This document shows, one piece after another, positions 53,187 through 62,478 of a stretch of DNA of 64,000 nt. The position numbers were made by a program, and so were the translations under genes. This stretch comes from Salinicola lusitanus. Its GTDB lineage: Bacteria > Pseudomonadota > Gammaproteobacteria > Pseudomonadales > Halomonadaceae. Every line of letters starts with the position of its first letter. Position 1 is the first letter of the stretch. Under the pieces are notes generated by a model that saw only the letters and a program-made list of their open reading frames with translations, made no database searches and was not told the DNA's origin. The DNA lies in NCBI RefSeq assembly GCF_003206045.1, contig NZ_PZJM01000013.1:47387-111386 (forward strand). The letters run 5' to 3'.

Positions 53187-53606
53187 TCAGGCCTCGACGA
53201 TCTCGTAGTCGTGGGTGATCTCCACTCCGCCTTTGCTCAGCATTAGTGACGCGCTGCAGTATTTCTCGGCGGAAAGGTCGACGGCGCGCTTGACCACGGC
53301 GTCCTTCAATCCCTTGCCGGTGACGACGAAGTGGACGTGGATCTTGGTGAAGACGCTGGGGGTGCCGTCGAAGCGCTCGGCTTCCAGCGTGGCGACGCAA
53401 TCGGTGACCTCGGCGCGGGCCTTCTCGAGGATCTGGATCACGTCGAACGAGGTGCAGCCGCCCAGACCCATCAGCACCATTTCCATGGGCCTCGGCCCGG
53501 TGTTGCGGCCACCGTGATCCGGGTTGCCGTCGATGACGACGCTATGGCCGCTGCCGGATTCGGTGACGAACTGGCGGCCGTCGGTCCATTTGACTGTGGC
53601 TTTCAT
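53187..53606 (-). CDS. OsmC family protein (YhfA-like)
   Basis: A 139-residue protein of the OsmC/Ohr superfamily. Two conserved cysteines, Cys51 in GLGGCTSFDV and Cys117 in EKYCSASLML, form the expected peroxidatic pair. GGRNTGPRPMEMVL is typical of the YhfA/OsmC-like branch and differs from true Ohr. The role is likely in thiol-based peroxide metabolism or redox control, not directly shown. It converges with coq7. Confidence 0.93.
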   Translation of the reverse strand: MKATVKWTDGRQFVTESGSGHSVVIDGNPDHGGRNTGPRPMEMVLMGLGGCTSFDVIQILEKARAEVTDCVATLEAERFDGTPSVFTKIHVHFVVTGKGLKDAVVKRAVDLSAEKYCSASLMLSKGGVEITHDYEIVEA

Positions 53607-53702
53607 GGCAAGGATTCCTTACTGGGATTCGTCGTTGAATCGTTCGGTTGTCGATGGCGGCAGGATAACACTCCCGGCAAGTGCTGGTGGTGTCCGGGTT
53701 CT

Positions 53703-54371
53703 TCACCCCTGCGTGAGTCGTGCTTCCAGCTCGGCCAGGCGCTGCGGCGTGCCGACATCGACCCAGTCGCCGCGGTGGTGCCAGCCACCGACGCGGCCCG
53801 CCTGCATCGCGTCGATCAGCAGTGGTGCCAGCTTGATGGCCGCTCCAGCCGGCAGGTCGGCGACCAGCTCGGGGCGCACGACACCGAGACCGGCATAGAT
53901 CAATCGCGGCTCGCCATCGACATGCAGCCGGCCCTGGGCGTCGAGATGGAAGTCGCCCCGCCGGTGGAAGTCGGTCGTATCCACCATCACCAGCGAGGCG
54001 AGGTCGTCATTGGCGAGCGTGAGGCGCGCGAGTGGAAAATCCGTCCAGACGTCGCCGTTGAGCAGGAGGAACGGCGCTTCGCCCAGTAGCGGCAGCGCCT
54101 GACGCAATCCGCCCGCGGTTTCCAGCGGCGTCCGTTCGACGCTGAATCGAAGCGAGACGCCGTAGCGCTCGCCGTCGCCGAGGGCGTCGATGATCTGCTG
54201 GCCGCGATAGCTGACGTTGATCACGATGTCGTGGATGCCTGCCGTTGCCAGCCGCTCGAGGTGATGCACGATCAGCGGTTTGCCGGCGACCGTCAGCAGC
54301 GGCTTGGGACAGTGGTCTGTGAGCGGCCGCATGCGGGTGCCGAGGCCGGCGGCGAGAATCATCGCTTTCAT
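53703..54371 (-). CDS. murU: N-acetylmuramate alpha-1-phosphate uridylyltransferase
   Basis: A 222-residue nucleotidyltransferase of the GT-A type that makes UDP-MurNAc in peptidoglycan recycling. The nucleotide-binding motif [19 protein letters not shown] (residues 7-25) is intact, as are NGDVWTDFP with a metal-binding Asp and GDWVDVGTP near the end. Its start overlaps the amgK stop (ATGA), and the pair is the fosfomycin-resistance-linked bypass known from Pseudomonas. General sugar-phosphate nucleotidyltransferases are close relatives, but the amgK partner settles the call. Confidence 0.94.
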   Translation of the reverse strand: MKAMILAAGLGTRMRPLTDHCPKPLLTVAGKPLIVHHLERLATAGIHDIVINVSYRGQQIIDALGDGERYGVSLRFSVERTPLETAGGLRQALPLLGEAPFLLLNGDVWTDFPLARLTLANDDLASLVMVDTTDFHRRGDFHLDAQGRLHVDGEPRLIYAGLGVVRPELVADLPAGAAIKLAPLLIDAMQAGRVGGWHHRGDWVDVGTPQRLAELEARLTQG

Positions 54372-55399
54372 GACGAGGCACCCCGGCCGAGGTTGGCGTG
54401 GTGCTCGGCCAGGCGTGCTTCCATTGCCGGGCGGTAGCTTTCGCGCAGCCAGCGGTGGAAATCGCCGAGGGCGGGCAGTGCCGCCAGCCCCTCGTCGAGA
54501 TGCCCGTGGAAATGGGGCAGCCAGTCGAGATAGCGGGGTTTGCCGTCGCGCAGAAAGAGGCGACAGAATTGGCCCAGAATCTTGAGCTGACGCTGGGCGC
54601 CGATCGCCTCGACACCGGCCCGGAACGTCTCGGCGTCCAGATCGGCGTCGATCCGCCCCGCGGCGAGACAGCGCTGGCGAAAATCCTCGATCCAGAGGTC
54701 CATCTCCTGGCGTGACCAGTGGTGATAGCGGCCTCGCAGCAGGGAGATCAGATCGTAGCCAAGAGGTCCGGCCAGCGCGCCCTGAAAGTCGATGATCCAG
54801 AGCCGCTCCCGATGGATCATCAGGTTCATGGCGTCGAAGTCGCGGTGTACGGCGACGGTGGGGAGCCTGGCGATATGGGCGAGCAGGTGGCGCTTGACCT
54901 CGGGCCACTGCGGTGGTGTCTCGATCTCGAGCCAGCGGGTCAGGCCCCAGTCGGGGAAGCGGTCCATCTCCTCCTCGAGGAAGTCGGCGGTGTAGTGGGG
55001 CAGCGGGGCGACCGGCGCGAGTCGTTCGATCTCGTCGAGCAGCGCCAGTGCCTGCGATGTCCCCTGGCGTGCGCCGGACTCGGTCTCGAAGTGGTGGTGA
55101 AGGCTGTCGTTGCCGAGGTCGTCGAGCTCGATGAATCCCGACTCCAGGTCGACGGCGTGCAGTCGAGGTACCGGCAGGCCGGCCTCGCGCCATTCGCGGC
55201 CGATGGTCACGAATGGTCGGCTGTCCTCCAGCGCCGGCGGCGCATCCATGACGATCCGTGTCGCACCGTCCGGGAAGGTGACGCGACAGTAGCCACGAAG
55301 GCTGGCGTCGCCAGCCACCGTTTCCAGCCGGCAGGCCTCCGGTGACAGGTGATGCTGGGCGGCGATCCAGTGGCGAAGAGCATCCAGGCGCAGGGTCAT
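54368..55399 (-). CDS. amgK: N-acetylmuramate/N-acetylglucosamine kinase
   Basis: A 343-residue phosphotransferase of the APH/choline-kinase fold, which phosphorylates the anomeric carbon of MurNAc or GlcNAc. [30 protein letters not shown] holds the catalytic Asp and metal site. ATG 55399 has GGAAG 9 bases upstream; the longer in-frame start at 55603 is rejected as its 68 extra residues lack family similarity. It is co-translated with murU and divergent from lptD. Confidence 0.93.
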   Translation of the reverse strand: MTLRLDALRHWIAAQHHLSPEACRLETVAGDASLRGYCRVTFPDGATRIVMDAPPALEDSRPFVTIGREWREAGLPVPRLHAVDLESGFIELDDLGNDSLHHHFETESGARQGTSQALALLDEIERLAPVAPLPHYTADFLEEEMDRFPDWGLTRWLEIETPPQWPEVKRHLLAHIARLPTVAVHRDFDAMNLMIHRERLWIIDFQGALAGPLGYDLISLLRGRYHHWSRQEMDLWIEDFRQRCLAAGRIDADLDAETFRAGVEAIGAQRQLKILGQFCRLFLRDGKPRYLDWLPHFHGHLDEGLAALPALGDFHRWLRESYRPAMEARLAEHHANLGRGASS

Positions 55400-55738
55400 G
55401 CAGGCTTCCGCTGATAATGAGAGAGCGTGGCGGCGCACTGCCGATGACAGCGCTTGCCGCGAGTTGACGGGCCGGAACTGGCACCGCATGCTGGGCGCTA
55501 ATCCGGAATCGCCGCGCCAATTTTCACGCTGTCGAGCGGTGCGCCAGGAGCGCGATAGGGTAGCATCCGGCGGCCAGCGATCAATGCCGCATTCGGACGC
55601 CATCCCAACTCGGTCTGGCCTCCGCCGAGGTTTCGACGCGCCCCGCGGTGTCCAGACGACTCAACAAGGAATGGCTTCGCGGCAACTCCCGTCGAGGTCT
55701 GTATAATACCGGCTTCACTCGGCAAGGACATAGAGGAC
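55400..55738. other. Divergent region between amgK and lptD
   Basis: The 339 bases hold a good -10 for lptD near the right end (listed separately). Short frames on both strands are not supported. I see no clear sigma-E type promoter, though lptD is controlled by sigma-E in E. coli. Confidence 0.5.
55702..55707 (+). promoter_or_regulatory. -10 element upstream of lptD
   Basis: A perfect TATAAT lies 31 bases before the lptD start and would give a leader of about 25 bases. The -35 at the expected distance is poor, so an activator or an alternative promoter may contribute. Confidence 0.5.
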
Positions 55739-58204
55739 ATGGGCAAGCGACTGGTCTGGACTGCCCTCACCGGCCTGATTTCATCGACGGCCCAGGCGGC
55801 GCCCCCCGCCCCCCTACCGGCGGACCAGCTGGACTGGTCTCCATGGGGGGATCAGGCCCCGGCTGGCGCGCTTTGTGGTGGCCGCTATATCGAACCGGGC
55901 TACCTGCTGCCCGAGGGCAAGACCCCCGAGGAGGTGCTGTCCGATTCGGGATCGGCCGAGTACGGCGATGATGGCGAGACCATTCTGGGCGGCAATGTCG
56001 TGCTGCGGCGTGGCGAGAGCCAACTGGAGTCGCCGCGGGTGCGAGTCAACGCTGCCCGTGACACCGCCTTCGCCGATGGCCCCCTGACGATTCGCTATCC
56101 GGGCATGCTGGTGCGCGGTGACGATGGCCAGGTCTCGCTCGACAGCGATGCGGCGCGCATCGATGACGCCCACTACGTCGTCCATGAGCAGCGGCTGCGC
56201 GGGGATGCCCAGTCGATGCAGCGTCTCGACGACGGCCGCTATCGCATGACCGAAGCCAGCTTCACCACCTGTGCCCCGGATAGCCGACTGTGGCGGGTCG
56301 TGGGCAGCGACGTCACCATCGACCGCGAGCAGGGCTTCGGCACCGCGTCCAACGCGCGGCTCGAGATGGGCGACGTGCCGGTCTTCTACTGGCCGTGGGT
56401 ACGTTTTCCCATCGACGATCGCCGCCAGAGCGGGTTCCTGTGGCCGACCGTGGGGCTCTCCAGCGACGGTCTGGACTATAGCCAGCCGTACTATCTCAAT
56501 CTGGCACCCAATTACGATGCCACCCTCACGCCACGGATCATCTCCGACCACGGTTTCATGCTGGGCGGCGAGTTCCGCTACCTGTTCGACAGCGACGAGG
56601 GGTCCGTCGAGGGCGCCTACCTGCCCAACGACAATGGCGGCAACAACGACAATCCCAACGATCCCAACGATGCCTTCGACGGCGAGGATCGCTGGTACAT
56701 CGACTACAGCCACTACGGACGCTTCACCGACCGGCTGGATTACGCCATGCGTTACGGCGCCGCCAGCGACGGGCGCTATTTCGACGATTTCGGGCGTGAC
56801 TTCGGCGAGCAGGATACCGAATACCTCGAGCGCCTGGCACGGCTGAGCTATCAGGGTAATACCTGGTATCTGGATGCCCGCGCCCAGGGCTATCAGCGCA
56901 TGGATTTTCCGCTCGACGAGGACGATCGGCCGTTCTACAAGTTGCCCAGCCTGACCGCCAATGGCCGCTGGCAGCAGGATAGCGGCTTCTATCAGGAGTG
57001 GAATTCCAACGCGACCTACTTCCGGCGCGATCTGCATGGCGTCGACAGCAACGGTTTCTGGGAAGACGAGGAGACCGGCGATACCCGCCAGATCCGCCTG
57101 CGTGAAGCGGCCAACGGGTCGCGTATCAACCTGACCCCGGCCATCGGCTGGCGCGCCCAGCCCAGTTGGGGCTTCCTGGAGCCGCGTTTCCAGCTGTGGC
57201 AGACCAACTACGAGCTCGACTACGGCAATCGCGACACCGATCGGGACGAGAGCCTGTCGCGCACGGTGCCGGTCTACTCGGTCGACTCCGGCCTGATTTT
57301 CCAGCGTGACGTCACGCTGTTCGACAGCGACTGGAAGCAGACCTTCGAGCCGCGGCTCTACTACGCCTATGTGCCGGAACGGAATCAGTCGGAGTTTCCC
57401 GACTTCGACACCGACGAGCTGCCGATCTCGTGGAGCCAGCTCTGGTCGCCTTATCGCTTCACCGGGGCCGATCGGGTGGGTGACGTCAACAAGCTCTCCT
57501 ACGGCGCTTCGACGCGTTTCCTCGAGGACGACACCGGTCGCGAGCGCCTGTCGCTGTCCGTGGGGCAGAGCGCCTACTTCTCGGATCGCAAGATCGATAT
57601 CGAGGGCGACCCGACCACGCTGCCGAACAAGGAGACCGACTACGAGGACTGGTATCGCGCCACCCGCGACCGCTCACCGGTCATCACCCAGCTCGACTGG
57701 CGGATCAACGATCAGTGGCGCTCGCGCTACGAGTGGTTCTACGATCCGGACCGCTCCAAGACCGAAAAGGCGTCGGCCTATCTCCAGTACCTGAGTCCGG
57801 TCGGCCATGTCGTGAACCTTGGCTACCGTTGGCAGATCCAAGGATTCGATCCGTCGGGAGACGAAGAGGATCGTCTTAACTACAGTCGCGAGGATTTCGA
57901 CGTGTCGTTCGCCTACAAGGCCACGTCATCGTTGGACCTGATAGGCCGTTATCTCTATGACAACACCAACAGCCGCGACCTGGAATCGCTGGCCGGCGTC
58001 CAGTTCAACAGCTGCTGTAGCGCGGTACAGGTGGTGTGGCGTGAATGGGTCGAAGACAACGATACCGCCAACACCATCGATGACGACTACACGGACCGGG
58101 GCCTGTTCCTGCGCTTCGTGTTCAAGGGGCTGGGCGGCGTCGGCCAGGAAGCCGACAGCTACTTCGCCCAGGCGGTACCGGGCTATGAAGCGACGCAGTT
58201 CTGA
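55739..58204 (+). CDS. lptD: LPS-assembly protein LptD
   Basis: An 821-residue outer-membrane protein that with LptE inserts lipopolysaccharide into the outer leaflet. A signal peptide ends near AQA (about residue 20). The N-terminal OstA-like jellyroll (about 60-190, NVVLRRGESQLESPRV) precedes a large beta-barrel. Cysteines C46, C178, C759 and C760 reproduce the E. coli pattern of two N-terminal and two adjacent C-terminal residues that form the essential disulfides. The surA gene for its periplasmic chaperone is next, as in E. coli. Confidence 0.96.
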   Translation: MGKRLVWTALTGLISSTAQAAPPAPLPADQLDWSPWGDQAPAGALCGGRYIEPGYLLPEGKTPEEVLSDSGSAEYGDDGETILGGNVVLRRGESQLESPRVRVNAARDTAFADGPLTIRYPGMLVRGDDGQVSLDSDAARIDDAHYVVHEQRLRGDAQSMQRLDDGRYRMTEASFTTCAPDSRLWRVVGSDVTIDREQGFGTASNARLEMGDVPVFYWPWVRFPIDDRRQSGFLWPTVGLSSDGLDYSQPYYLNLAPNYDATLTPRIISDHGFMLGGEFRYLFDSDEGSVEGAYLPNDNGGNNDNPNDPNDAFDGEDRWYIDYSHYGRFTDRLDYAMRYGAASDGRYFDDFGRDFGEQDTEYLERLARLSYQGNTWYLDARAQGYQRMDFPLDEDDRPFYKLPSLTANGRWQQDSGFYQEWNSNATYFRRDLHGVDSNGFWEDEETGDTRQIRLREAANGSRINLTPAIGWRAQPSWGFLEPRFQLWQTNYELDYGNRDTDRDESLSRTVPVYSVDSGLIFQRDVTLFDSDWKQTFEPRLYYAYVPERNQSEFPDFDTDELPISWSQLWSPYRFTGADRVGDVNKLSYGASTRFLEDDTGRERLSLSVGQSAYFSDRKIDIEGDPTTLPNKETDYEDWYRATRDRSPVITQLDWRINDQWRSRYEWFYDPDRSKTEKASAYLQYLSPVGHVVNLGYRWQIQGFDPSGDEEDRLNYSREDFDVSFAYKATSSLDLIGRYLYDNTNSRDLESLAGVQFNSCCSAVQVVWREWVEDNDTANTIDDDYTDRGLFLRFVFKGLGGVGQEADSYFAQAVPGYEATQF

Positions 58205-58236
58205 TGACTCGGTTGCCCCGATCAATCCATGTTTAC

Positions 58237-58260
58237 GGCGAGCCCGAACGGCTCGCCTTT
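58237..58260 (+). terminator. Terminator or attenuator between lptD and surA
   Basis: GGCGAGCC and GGCTCGCC form an 8-bp stem with a 5-base loop followed by TTT, 33 bases after the lptD stop. As surA starts 23 bases later, it may only lower expression of the downstream genes. Confidence 0.6.
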
Positions 58261-58282
58261 CCATCAAGCAAGAGAGGTAGGC

Positions 58283-59242
58283 ATGCGTCCTAGAGTATGG
58301 ATCCCCCTGGCGCTGGTAATGCTGCTGTCGCCGTTGTCCGCGATGGCGGAAGTGGTGCAGCTGGATCGTATCGTCGCCGTGGTCAACGACGATGCCATCA
58401 TGCATAGCCAGCTCGAACGACGGGTCGCCCAGGCGCGCGACCAGCTCCAGGCCAACAATATCCAGATGCCGCCCGAGCAGGCGCTGGAGCGCCAGGTGCT
58501 GGATCGCATGATCACCGAGCAGATCGAGTTGCAGATGGCCAAGAATGCCAAGCTGAGCATCGACGAGACCCAGCTCAACAGCACCATGCGTGGCATCGCC
58601 CAGAACAACGGGATGACCCTGGATGAGTTCGCGAACAAGCTTGAGCAGCAGGGCCAGACCCTGGCGGAAGTACGTGAGCAGGTGCGTCGAGAATTGCTGA
58701 TTCGACAAGTGCAGCAGGATCGGGTCGCCAGCAGAATCACGGTCTCCGATCGCGAGGTCGATCGTTTTCTGGCGCAGCGCGGCGGGAACAGCAATGTCGC
58801 CTATCACCTCGCCCAGATTCTGATCGCCGTGCCGCAGTCGCCGACGCCGGATCAGGTCGCCCAGGCGCAGGCCGAGGCGCAGAAGCTCTATCAGCAACTG
58901 CAGGAGGGCGCCGACTTCCAGCAGCTGGCCGTGGCCGAGTCCGATGACGCGCAGGCGTTGCAGGGTGGCGATCTCGGTTGGCGCCAGGCGGCACAGATTC
59001 CCTCCATCTTCGCCGATGTGATCCCCGATCTCTCCAAGGGTGAAGTCAGCGAGCCGATTCGCAGCCCCAGCGGTTTCCACCTGGTCAAGCTGATCGACAC
59101 CCGGGGTGGCGACAGCGGACAGATGACCCGCGACCAGGCCAGCCAGGCGATCTTCCAGCGCAAGGTCAATGACGAGCTGGAAGCCTGGACGCAGGAGATT
59201 CGCGCCAGCGCCTATATCGACAACCGTCTCGACAACGGCTGA
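58283..59242 (+). CDS. surA: Periplasmic chaperone SurA, single parvulin domain
   Basis: A 319-residue periplasmic folding factor for outer-membrane proteins. The signal peptide ends in AMA (residue 22), and the N-terminal chaperone module begins VVQLDRIVAVVNDDAIM. One parvulin domain is present (about 170-275, HLAQILIAVPQSPTPDQV to FHLVKLIDTRG), matching P1 of E. coli SurA. The C-terminal helix NDELEAWTQEIRASAYID follows directly, so the second domain, which carries the isomerase activity in E. coli, is missing. AGAGAGG precedes ATG 58283. The stop overlaps the pdxA start. Confidence 0.93.
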   Translation: MRPRVWIPLALVMLLSPLSAMAEVVQLDRIVAVVNDDAIMHSQLERRVAQARDQLQANNIQMPPEQALERQVLDRMITEQIELQMAKNAKLSIDETQLNSTMRGIAQNNGMTLDEFANKLEQQGQTLAEVREQVRRELLIRQVQQDRVASRITVSDREVDRFLAQRGGNSNVAYHLAQILIAVPQSPTPDQVAQAQAEAQKLYQQLQEGADFQQLAVAESDDAQALQGGDLGWRQAAQIPSIFADVIPDLSKGEVSEPIRSPSGFHLVKLIDTRGGDSGQMTRDQASQAIFQRKVNDELEAWTQEIRASAYIDNRLDNG

Positions 59243-60249
59243 TGGCCTTGCCGGTATTGGCGCTGACCACCGGCGAACCGGCGGGTGTCGGCCCCGAACT
59301 CGCGCTCGCGGTGGCTCGGGACTGGCAGCAGCTGGCGGCGACGGTGGTCGCCGTGGGGGACCCGGACCTGCTGGCCCAGCGTGCCCGGCTGCTCGGCTGG
59401 CCGGTCGAACTGGAGGTCGTCGAGCCGGGGGCGGAGTTGCCACCGCCCGGCGACGGTCGCCTGCCGGTCTGGCCGGTGTCGCTGGTGAGACCGTCGACGC
59501 CCGGTCGGCTGGACCCCGCCAACGCCGGTTACGTGCTGGAGACGCTCGATGTCGCCATCGAGGCCTGTCGGCAGGGGGCCGCCGACGCCATGGTGACGGC
59601 ACCGCTTCACAAGGGAGCGATCATCGAGGGCGGGTATCCCGGTTTCACCGGCCATACCGAGTATCTTCGCGACGCCTGCGGTGTCGAGGAGGTGGTGATG
59701 ATGCTTGCCACTGAAGGCACGTCCCGGCCACTGCGGGTCGCGCTGGCGACTACCCATCTGCCGCTCTCCCGGGTTGCCGAGGCGATCACCGATGCGGGCC
59801 TGGCGCGTGTCATCCGGGTCCTGGCGGCGGAGCTGACCCGGCGCTTCGGCATCGCGTCGCCCCGGATTCTCGTCTGTGGGCTCAACCCCCACGCCGGGGA
59901 GGACGGACACCTGGGGCGCGAGGAGATCGAGGTCATCACGCCCGCGCTGGAGCGGCTGCGTGACGAAGGCCTCGACCTGGTGGGGCCGCTGCCGGCGGAT
60001 ACGCTGTTCACGCCCCGTCACCTCGATCGTGCCGATGCCGTGCTGGCGATGTATCACGACCAGGGCCTGCCGGTGCTCAAGTACGCCGGGTTCGGCCAGG
60101 CCGCCAATATCACCCTGGGCCTGGGGATGGTTCGCACTTCTGTCGACCACGGTACTGCCCTGGATCTCGCCGGCACCGGCCTGGCCGAAGTGGGGAGCCT
60201 CCGGGTCGCGCTGCAGGTGGCTCGGCAGATGACCGCCCGCGCTCACTGA
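59242..60249 (+). CDS. pdxA: 4-hydroxythreonine-4-phosphate dehydrogenase
   Basis: A 335-residue NAD-dependent enzyme of pyridoxal phosphate synthesis. TTGEPAGVGPELAL opens the protein, GFTGHTEYLRDACG carries a metal-binding His, and MYHDQGLPVLKYAGFGQAANITLGL has further substrate and metal residues. Its ATG shares a base with the surA stop (TGATG), as in the conserved surA-pdxA-rsmA-apaG-apaH order. Confidence 0.96.
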   Translation: MALPVLALTTGEPAGVGPELALAVARDWQQLAATVVAVGDPDLLAQRARLLGWPVELEVVEPGAELPPPGDGRLPVWPVSLVRPSTPGRLDPANAGYVLETLDVAIEACRQGAADAMVTAPLHKGAIIEGGYPGFTGHTEYLRDACGVEEVVMMLATEGTSRPLRVALATTHLPLSRVAEAITDAGLARVIRVLAAELTRRFGIASPRILVCGLNPHAGEDGHLGREEIEVITPALERLRDEGLDLVGPLPADTLFTPRHLDRADAVLAMYHDQGLPVLKYAGFGQAANITLGLGMVRTSVDHGTALDLAGTGLAEVGSLRVALQVARQMTARAH

Positions 60250-60264
60250 AGGAATCTTGTTGTC

Positions 60265-61113
60265 ATGGCTACACGCTCCTCCGATCGTCCACCGATGCCT
60301 CGTGCCCGGAAACGGTTCGGCCAGAACTTCCTCCGCGACGGCGGGGTGATCTCGCGCATCGTGCGGGCCATCGGGCCCCGCAGTGGCGATCGCCTGGTCG
60401 AGATCGGCCCCGGCCAGGGCGCCCTGACCGGGCCGCTGCTGGAGGCTACCGGCGCGCTGGAAGTGATCGAGTTGGATCGCGATCTGATCCCCGGCCTGCG
60501 AGTGCAGTTCTACGACTACCCCGAGTTCACGATTCACGAGGGGGATGCGCTCAAGTTCGATTTTCACGAGCTGTGGCGGCAGGATGGACGCCCGTTGCGG
60601 GTGGTCGGCAATCTCCCCTACAACATCTCGACGCCGTTGATCTTTCACCTGCTGACGGCCCGCGGCGCCATCCGGGATATGCACTTCATGCTGCAGAAGG
60701 AGGTCGTCGAGCGCCTCGCCGCCGAGCCCGGCGGGCCTGACTGGGGGCGGCTGTCGGTGATGACCCAGTATCACTGCGCGGTCGAATCGCTGTTCGTGGT
60801 GCCGCCCGGCGCCTTCGTGCCGCAACCCAAGGTGGATTCGGCGATCGTGCGGCTGACGCCTCATGCCGAGCTGCCTTCGCCGGCCCTCGACGAGGCCCAC
60901 TTTGCCGATGTGGTGAGAGAGGCTTTCGGTCAGCGTCGCAAGACCCTGCGCAACAACCTCAAGGGAATGATCGACGCGGAGGCACTGGCGGCGCTGGGGA
61001 TCGATCCCGGCCGTCGGCCGCAGACGCTGCGAGTTGAGGAGTTCGTCGCCATCAGCAACCATCTCGCCGGCCTCCAGCCCGAGAACCCTGCCGCCACGGA
61101 GACGTGTTCATGA
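60265..61113 (+). CDS. rsmA: 16S rRNA (adenine(1518)-N(6)/adenine(1519)-N(6))-dimethyltransferase
   Basis: A 282-residue KsgA-type methyltransferase that dimethylates two adenines near the 3' end of 16S rRNA late in 30S assembly. KRFGQNFLRD, the SAM-binding EIGPGQGALTGPL and the catalytic NLPYNIST motif are all present. The stop overlaps the apaG start (ATGA). Confidence 0.96.
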   Translation: MATRSSDRPPMPRARKRFGQNFLRDGGVISRIVRAIGPRSGDRLVEIGPGQGALTGPLLEATGALEVIELDRDLIPGLRVQFYDYPEFTIHEGDALKFDFHELWRQDGRPLRVVGNLPYNISTPLIFHLLTARGAIRDMHFMLQKEVVERLAAEPGGPDWGRLSVMTQYHCAVESLFVVPPGAFVPQPKVDSAIVRLTPHAELPSPALDEAHFADVVREAFGQRRKTLRNNLKGMIDAEALAALGIDPGRRPQTLRVEEFVAISNHLAGLQPENPAATETCS

Positions 61114-61493
61114 GCGAGTTCGCACCCGCCGTCACCGTCGACGTCGAGCCGGCGTTTCGCGAGGACGAATCGTCGCCCGGCGACAACCGTTTCGTGTTCA
61201 GCTACACGGTGACCGTGCACAATCACTCCGACCGCAGCGTGCAGCTGCTGTCGCGCTACTGGAAGATCACCCAGGGCCACGGCAAGGTTCAGGAAGTGCG
61301 GGGCAACGGGGTGGTCGGCAAGCAGCCGACGATCACCGCCGGGCACAGCTTTCGCTATACCAGCCGTGCGGTGATCGAATGTCCCGTCGGCGTCATGCAG
61401 GGCAGTTATACCTGTATCGATCTGGCCAGCCAGGCCACTTTCGATGTCGCTGTCGCGCCGTTTCGCCTGGCCGGCCCCAACCAGGTCCACTGA
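61110..61493 (+). CDS. apaG: Co2+/Mg2+ efflux protein ApaG
   Basis: A 127-residue single-domain protein with a fibronectin III-like beta fold. FSYTVTVHNHSDRSVQLLSRYW and RYTSRAVIECPVGVMQGSY are typical. Its biochemical role is not firmly known despite the family name. ATG 61110 overlaps the rsmA stop, which decides the start; a GTG at 61104 is the alternative. Confidence 0.95.
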   Translation: MSEFAPAVTVDVEPAFREDESSPGDNRFVFSYTVTVHNHSDRSVQLLSRYWKITQGHGKVQEVRGNGVVGKQPTITAGHSFRYTSRAVIECPVGVMQGSYTCIDLASQATFDVAVAPFRLAGPNQVH

Positions 61494-61516
61494 GCGGCGC
61501 GCAATCGGCATTTGCC

Positions 61517-61558
61517 GCCGCCGCCGCTGCGCCGCCGCCGCTGCGCCGCCGCCGCTGC
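61517..61558 (+). repeat. Three tandem copies of a 14-bp GC repeat
   Basis: The unit GCCGCCGCCGCTGC occurs three times without a gap, preceded by one more GCC, in the 114 bases between apaG and apaH. The tract can slip and could fold on the RNA. In frame with apaH it would code for Arg/Ala/Pro-rich sequence, but the apaH start is clearly further on. Confidence 0.9.
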
Positions 61559-61607
61559 GCCGGCGCGGATCGCGCAACTGGGCGGCACCACCAACACGAG
61601 GAAACGC

Positions 61608-62429
61608 ATGGCGACCTACGCAATCGGCGACCTGCAGGGCTGTCACGCCGAATTCGAAGCCCTGCTCGAGCAGCTCGACTTCTCGCCCTCCCGGGATCAC
61701 CTGTGGCTGGCCGGTGACCTGGTCAACCGCGGCCCCGATTCGCTGGGTTGTCTGCGCAGGAGCGTCGCGCTGGACGGTGCCGCCAGCGTAGTGCTGGGCA
61801 ACCACGATCTGCACCTGCTGGCCGTCGCGCGGGGCCATGGCAAGCTCAAGCGCAACGACACCCTGAGCGATATTCTCGAAGCCCCGGACCGGCACCAGAT
61901 GCTCGAATGGCTGCGCCATCAGCCGCTGCTGGTCGCCGACCCCGCGCGCGGCTGCGTGATGACCCATGCCGGGCTGCTGCCGCGATGGTCGCTCGCCCGG
62001 GCGAGCGAATTGGCGGCAGAGGCGGAAGCGGTCTTGCGGTCGGACGACGTGGATGCTTTTCTGAACGTGATGTACGGCAACCAGCCGGCCCGCTTCGAGC
62101 CGGACCTGACCGGCACGGACCGTATCCGGGCCATCGTCAACGTCTTCACCCGCATGCGCTTCATCGACGGCGACGGCACCCTGGATTTTGCCGCCAAGGA
62201 GGGGCTGGACAGCGCGCCGGCGGGCTACGCCCCCTGGTTCACCTATCCCCGCGCCGACGACCTGACGCTGCTGTTCGGCCACTGGGCCGCGCTGGAGGGG
62301 CGCACCCCGGGGGCCAGGGTAGATGCGCAGGCGCTGGATACCGGCTGCGTATGGGGTGGGGCCCTGACCGCCCTCGATCTCGACAGCGGCGAACGGATCT
62401 CGGTGCCATCCCGGTCGGCAGACCGGTGA
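61608..62429 (+). CDS. apaH: Symmetrical bis(5'-nucleosyl)-tetraphosphatase
   Basis: A 273-residue metallophosphatase that splits Ap4A into two ADP. The phosphoesterase motifs GDLQGC (residues 7-12), GDLVNRGPDS and GNHDLHLLAV are intact, and MTHAGLLPRW follows. GAGGAAACGC before ATG 61608 provides the ribosome binding site, so the repeat upstream is untranslated or at most part of a leader. The enzyme also affects removal of Np4N caps from RNA in E. coli. Confidence 0.96.
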   Translation: MATYAIGDLQGCHAEFEALLEQLDFSPSRDHLWLAGDLVNRGPDSLGCLRRSVALDGAASVVLGNHDLHLLAVARGHGKLKRNDTLSDILEAPDRHQMLEWLRHQPLLVADPARGCVMTHAGLLPRWSLARASELAAEAEAVLRSDDVDAFLNVMYGNQPARFEPDLTGTDRIRAIVNVFTRMRFIDGDGTLDFAAKEGLDSAPAGYAPWFTYPRADDLTLLFGHWAALEGRTPGARVDAQALDTGCVWGGALTALDLDSGERISVPSRSADR

Positions 62430-62478
62430 GCGGCTCCGCTGCCGGTCGCTCACAGCCAAGCCTTTTCAGGAGTGATTC

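Noticed and set aside
61512..61607. N-terminal extension of ApaH through the GC repeat
   Set aside because: The family begins at MATYAIGDLQG, which has its own GAGGA ribosome binding site; the extension would be repeat-coded.
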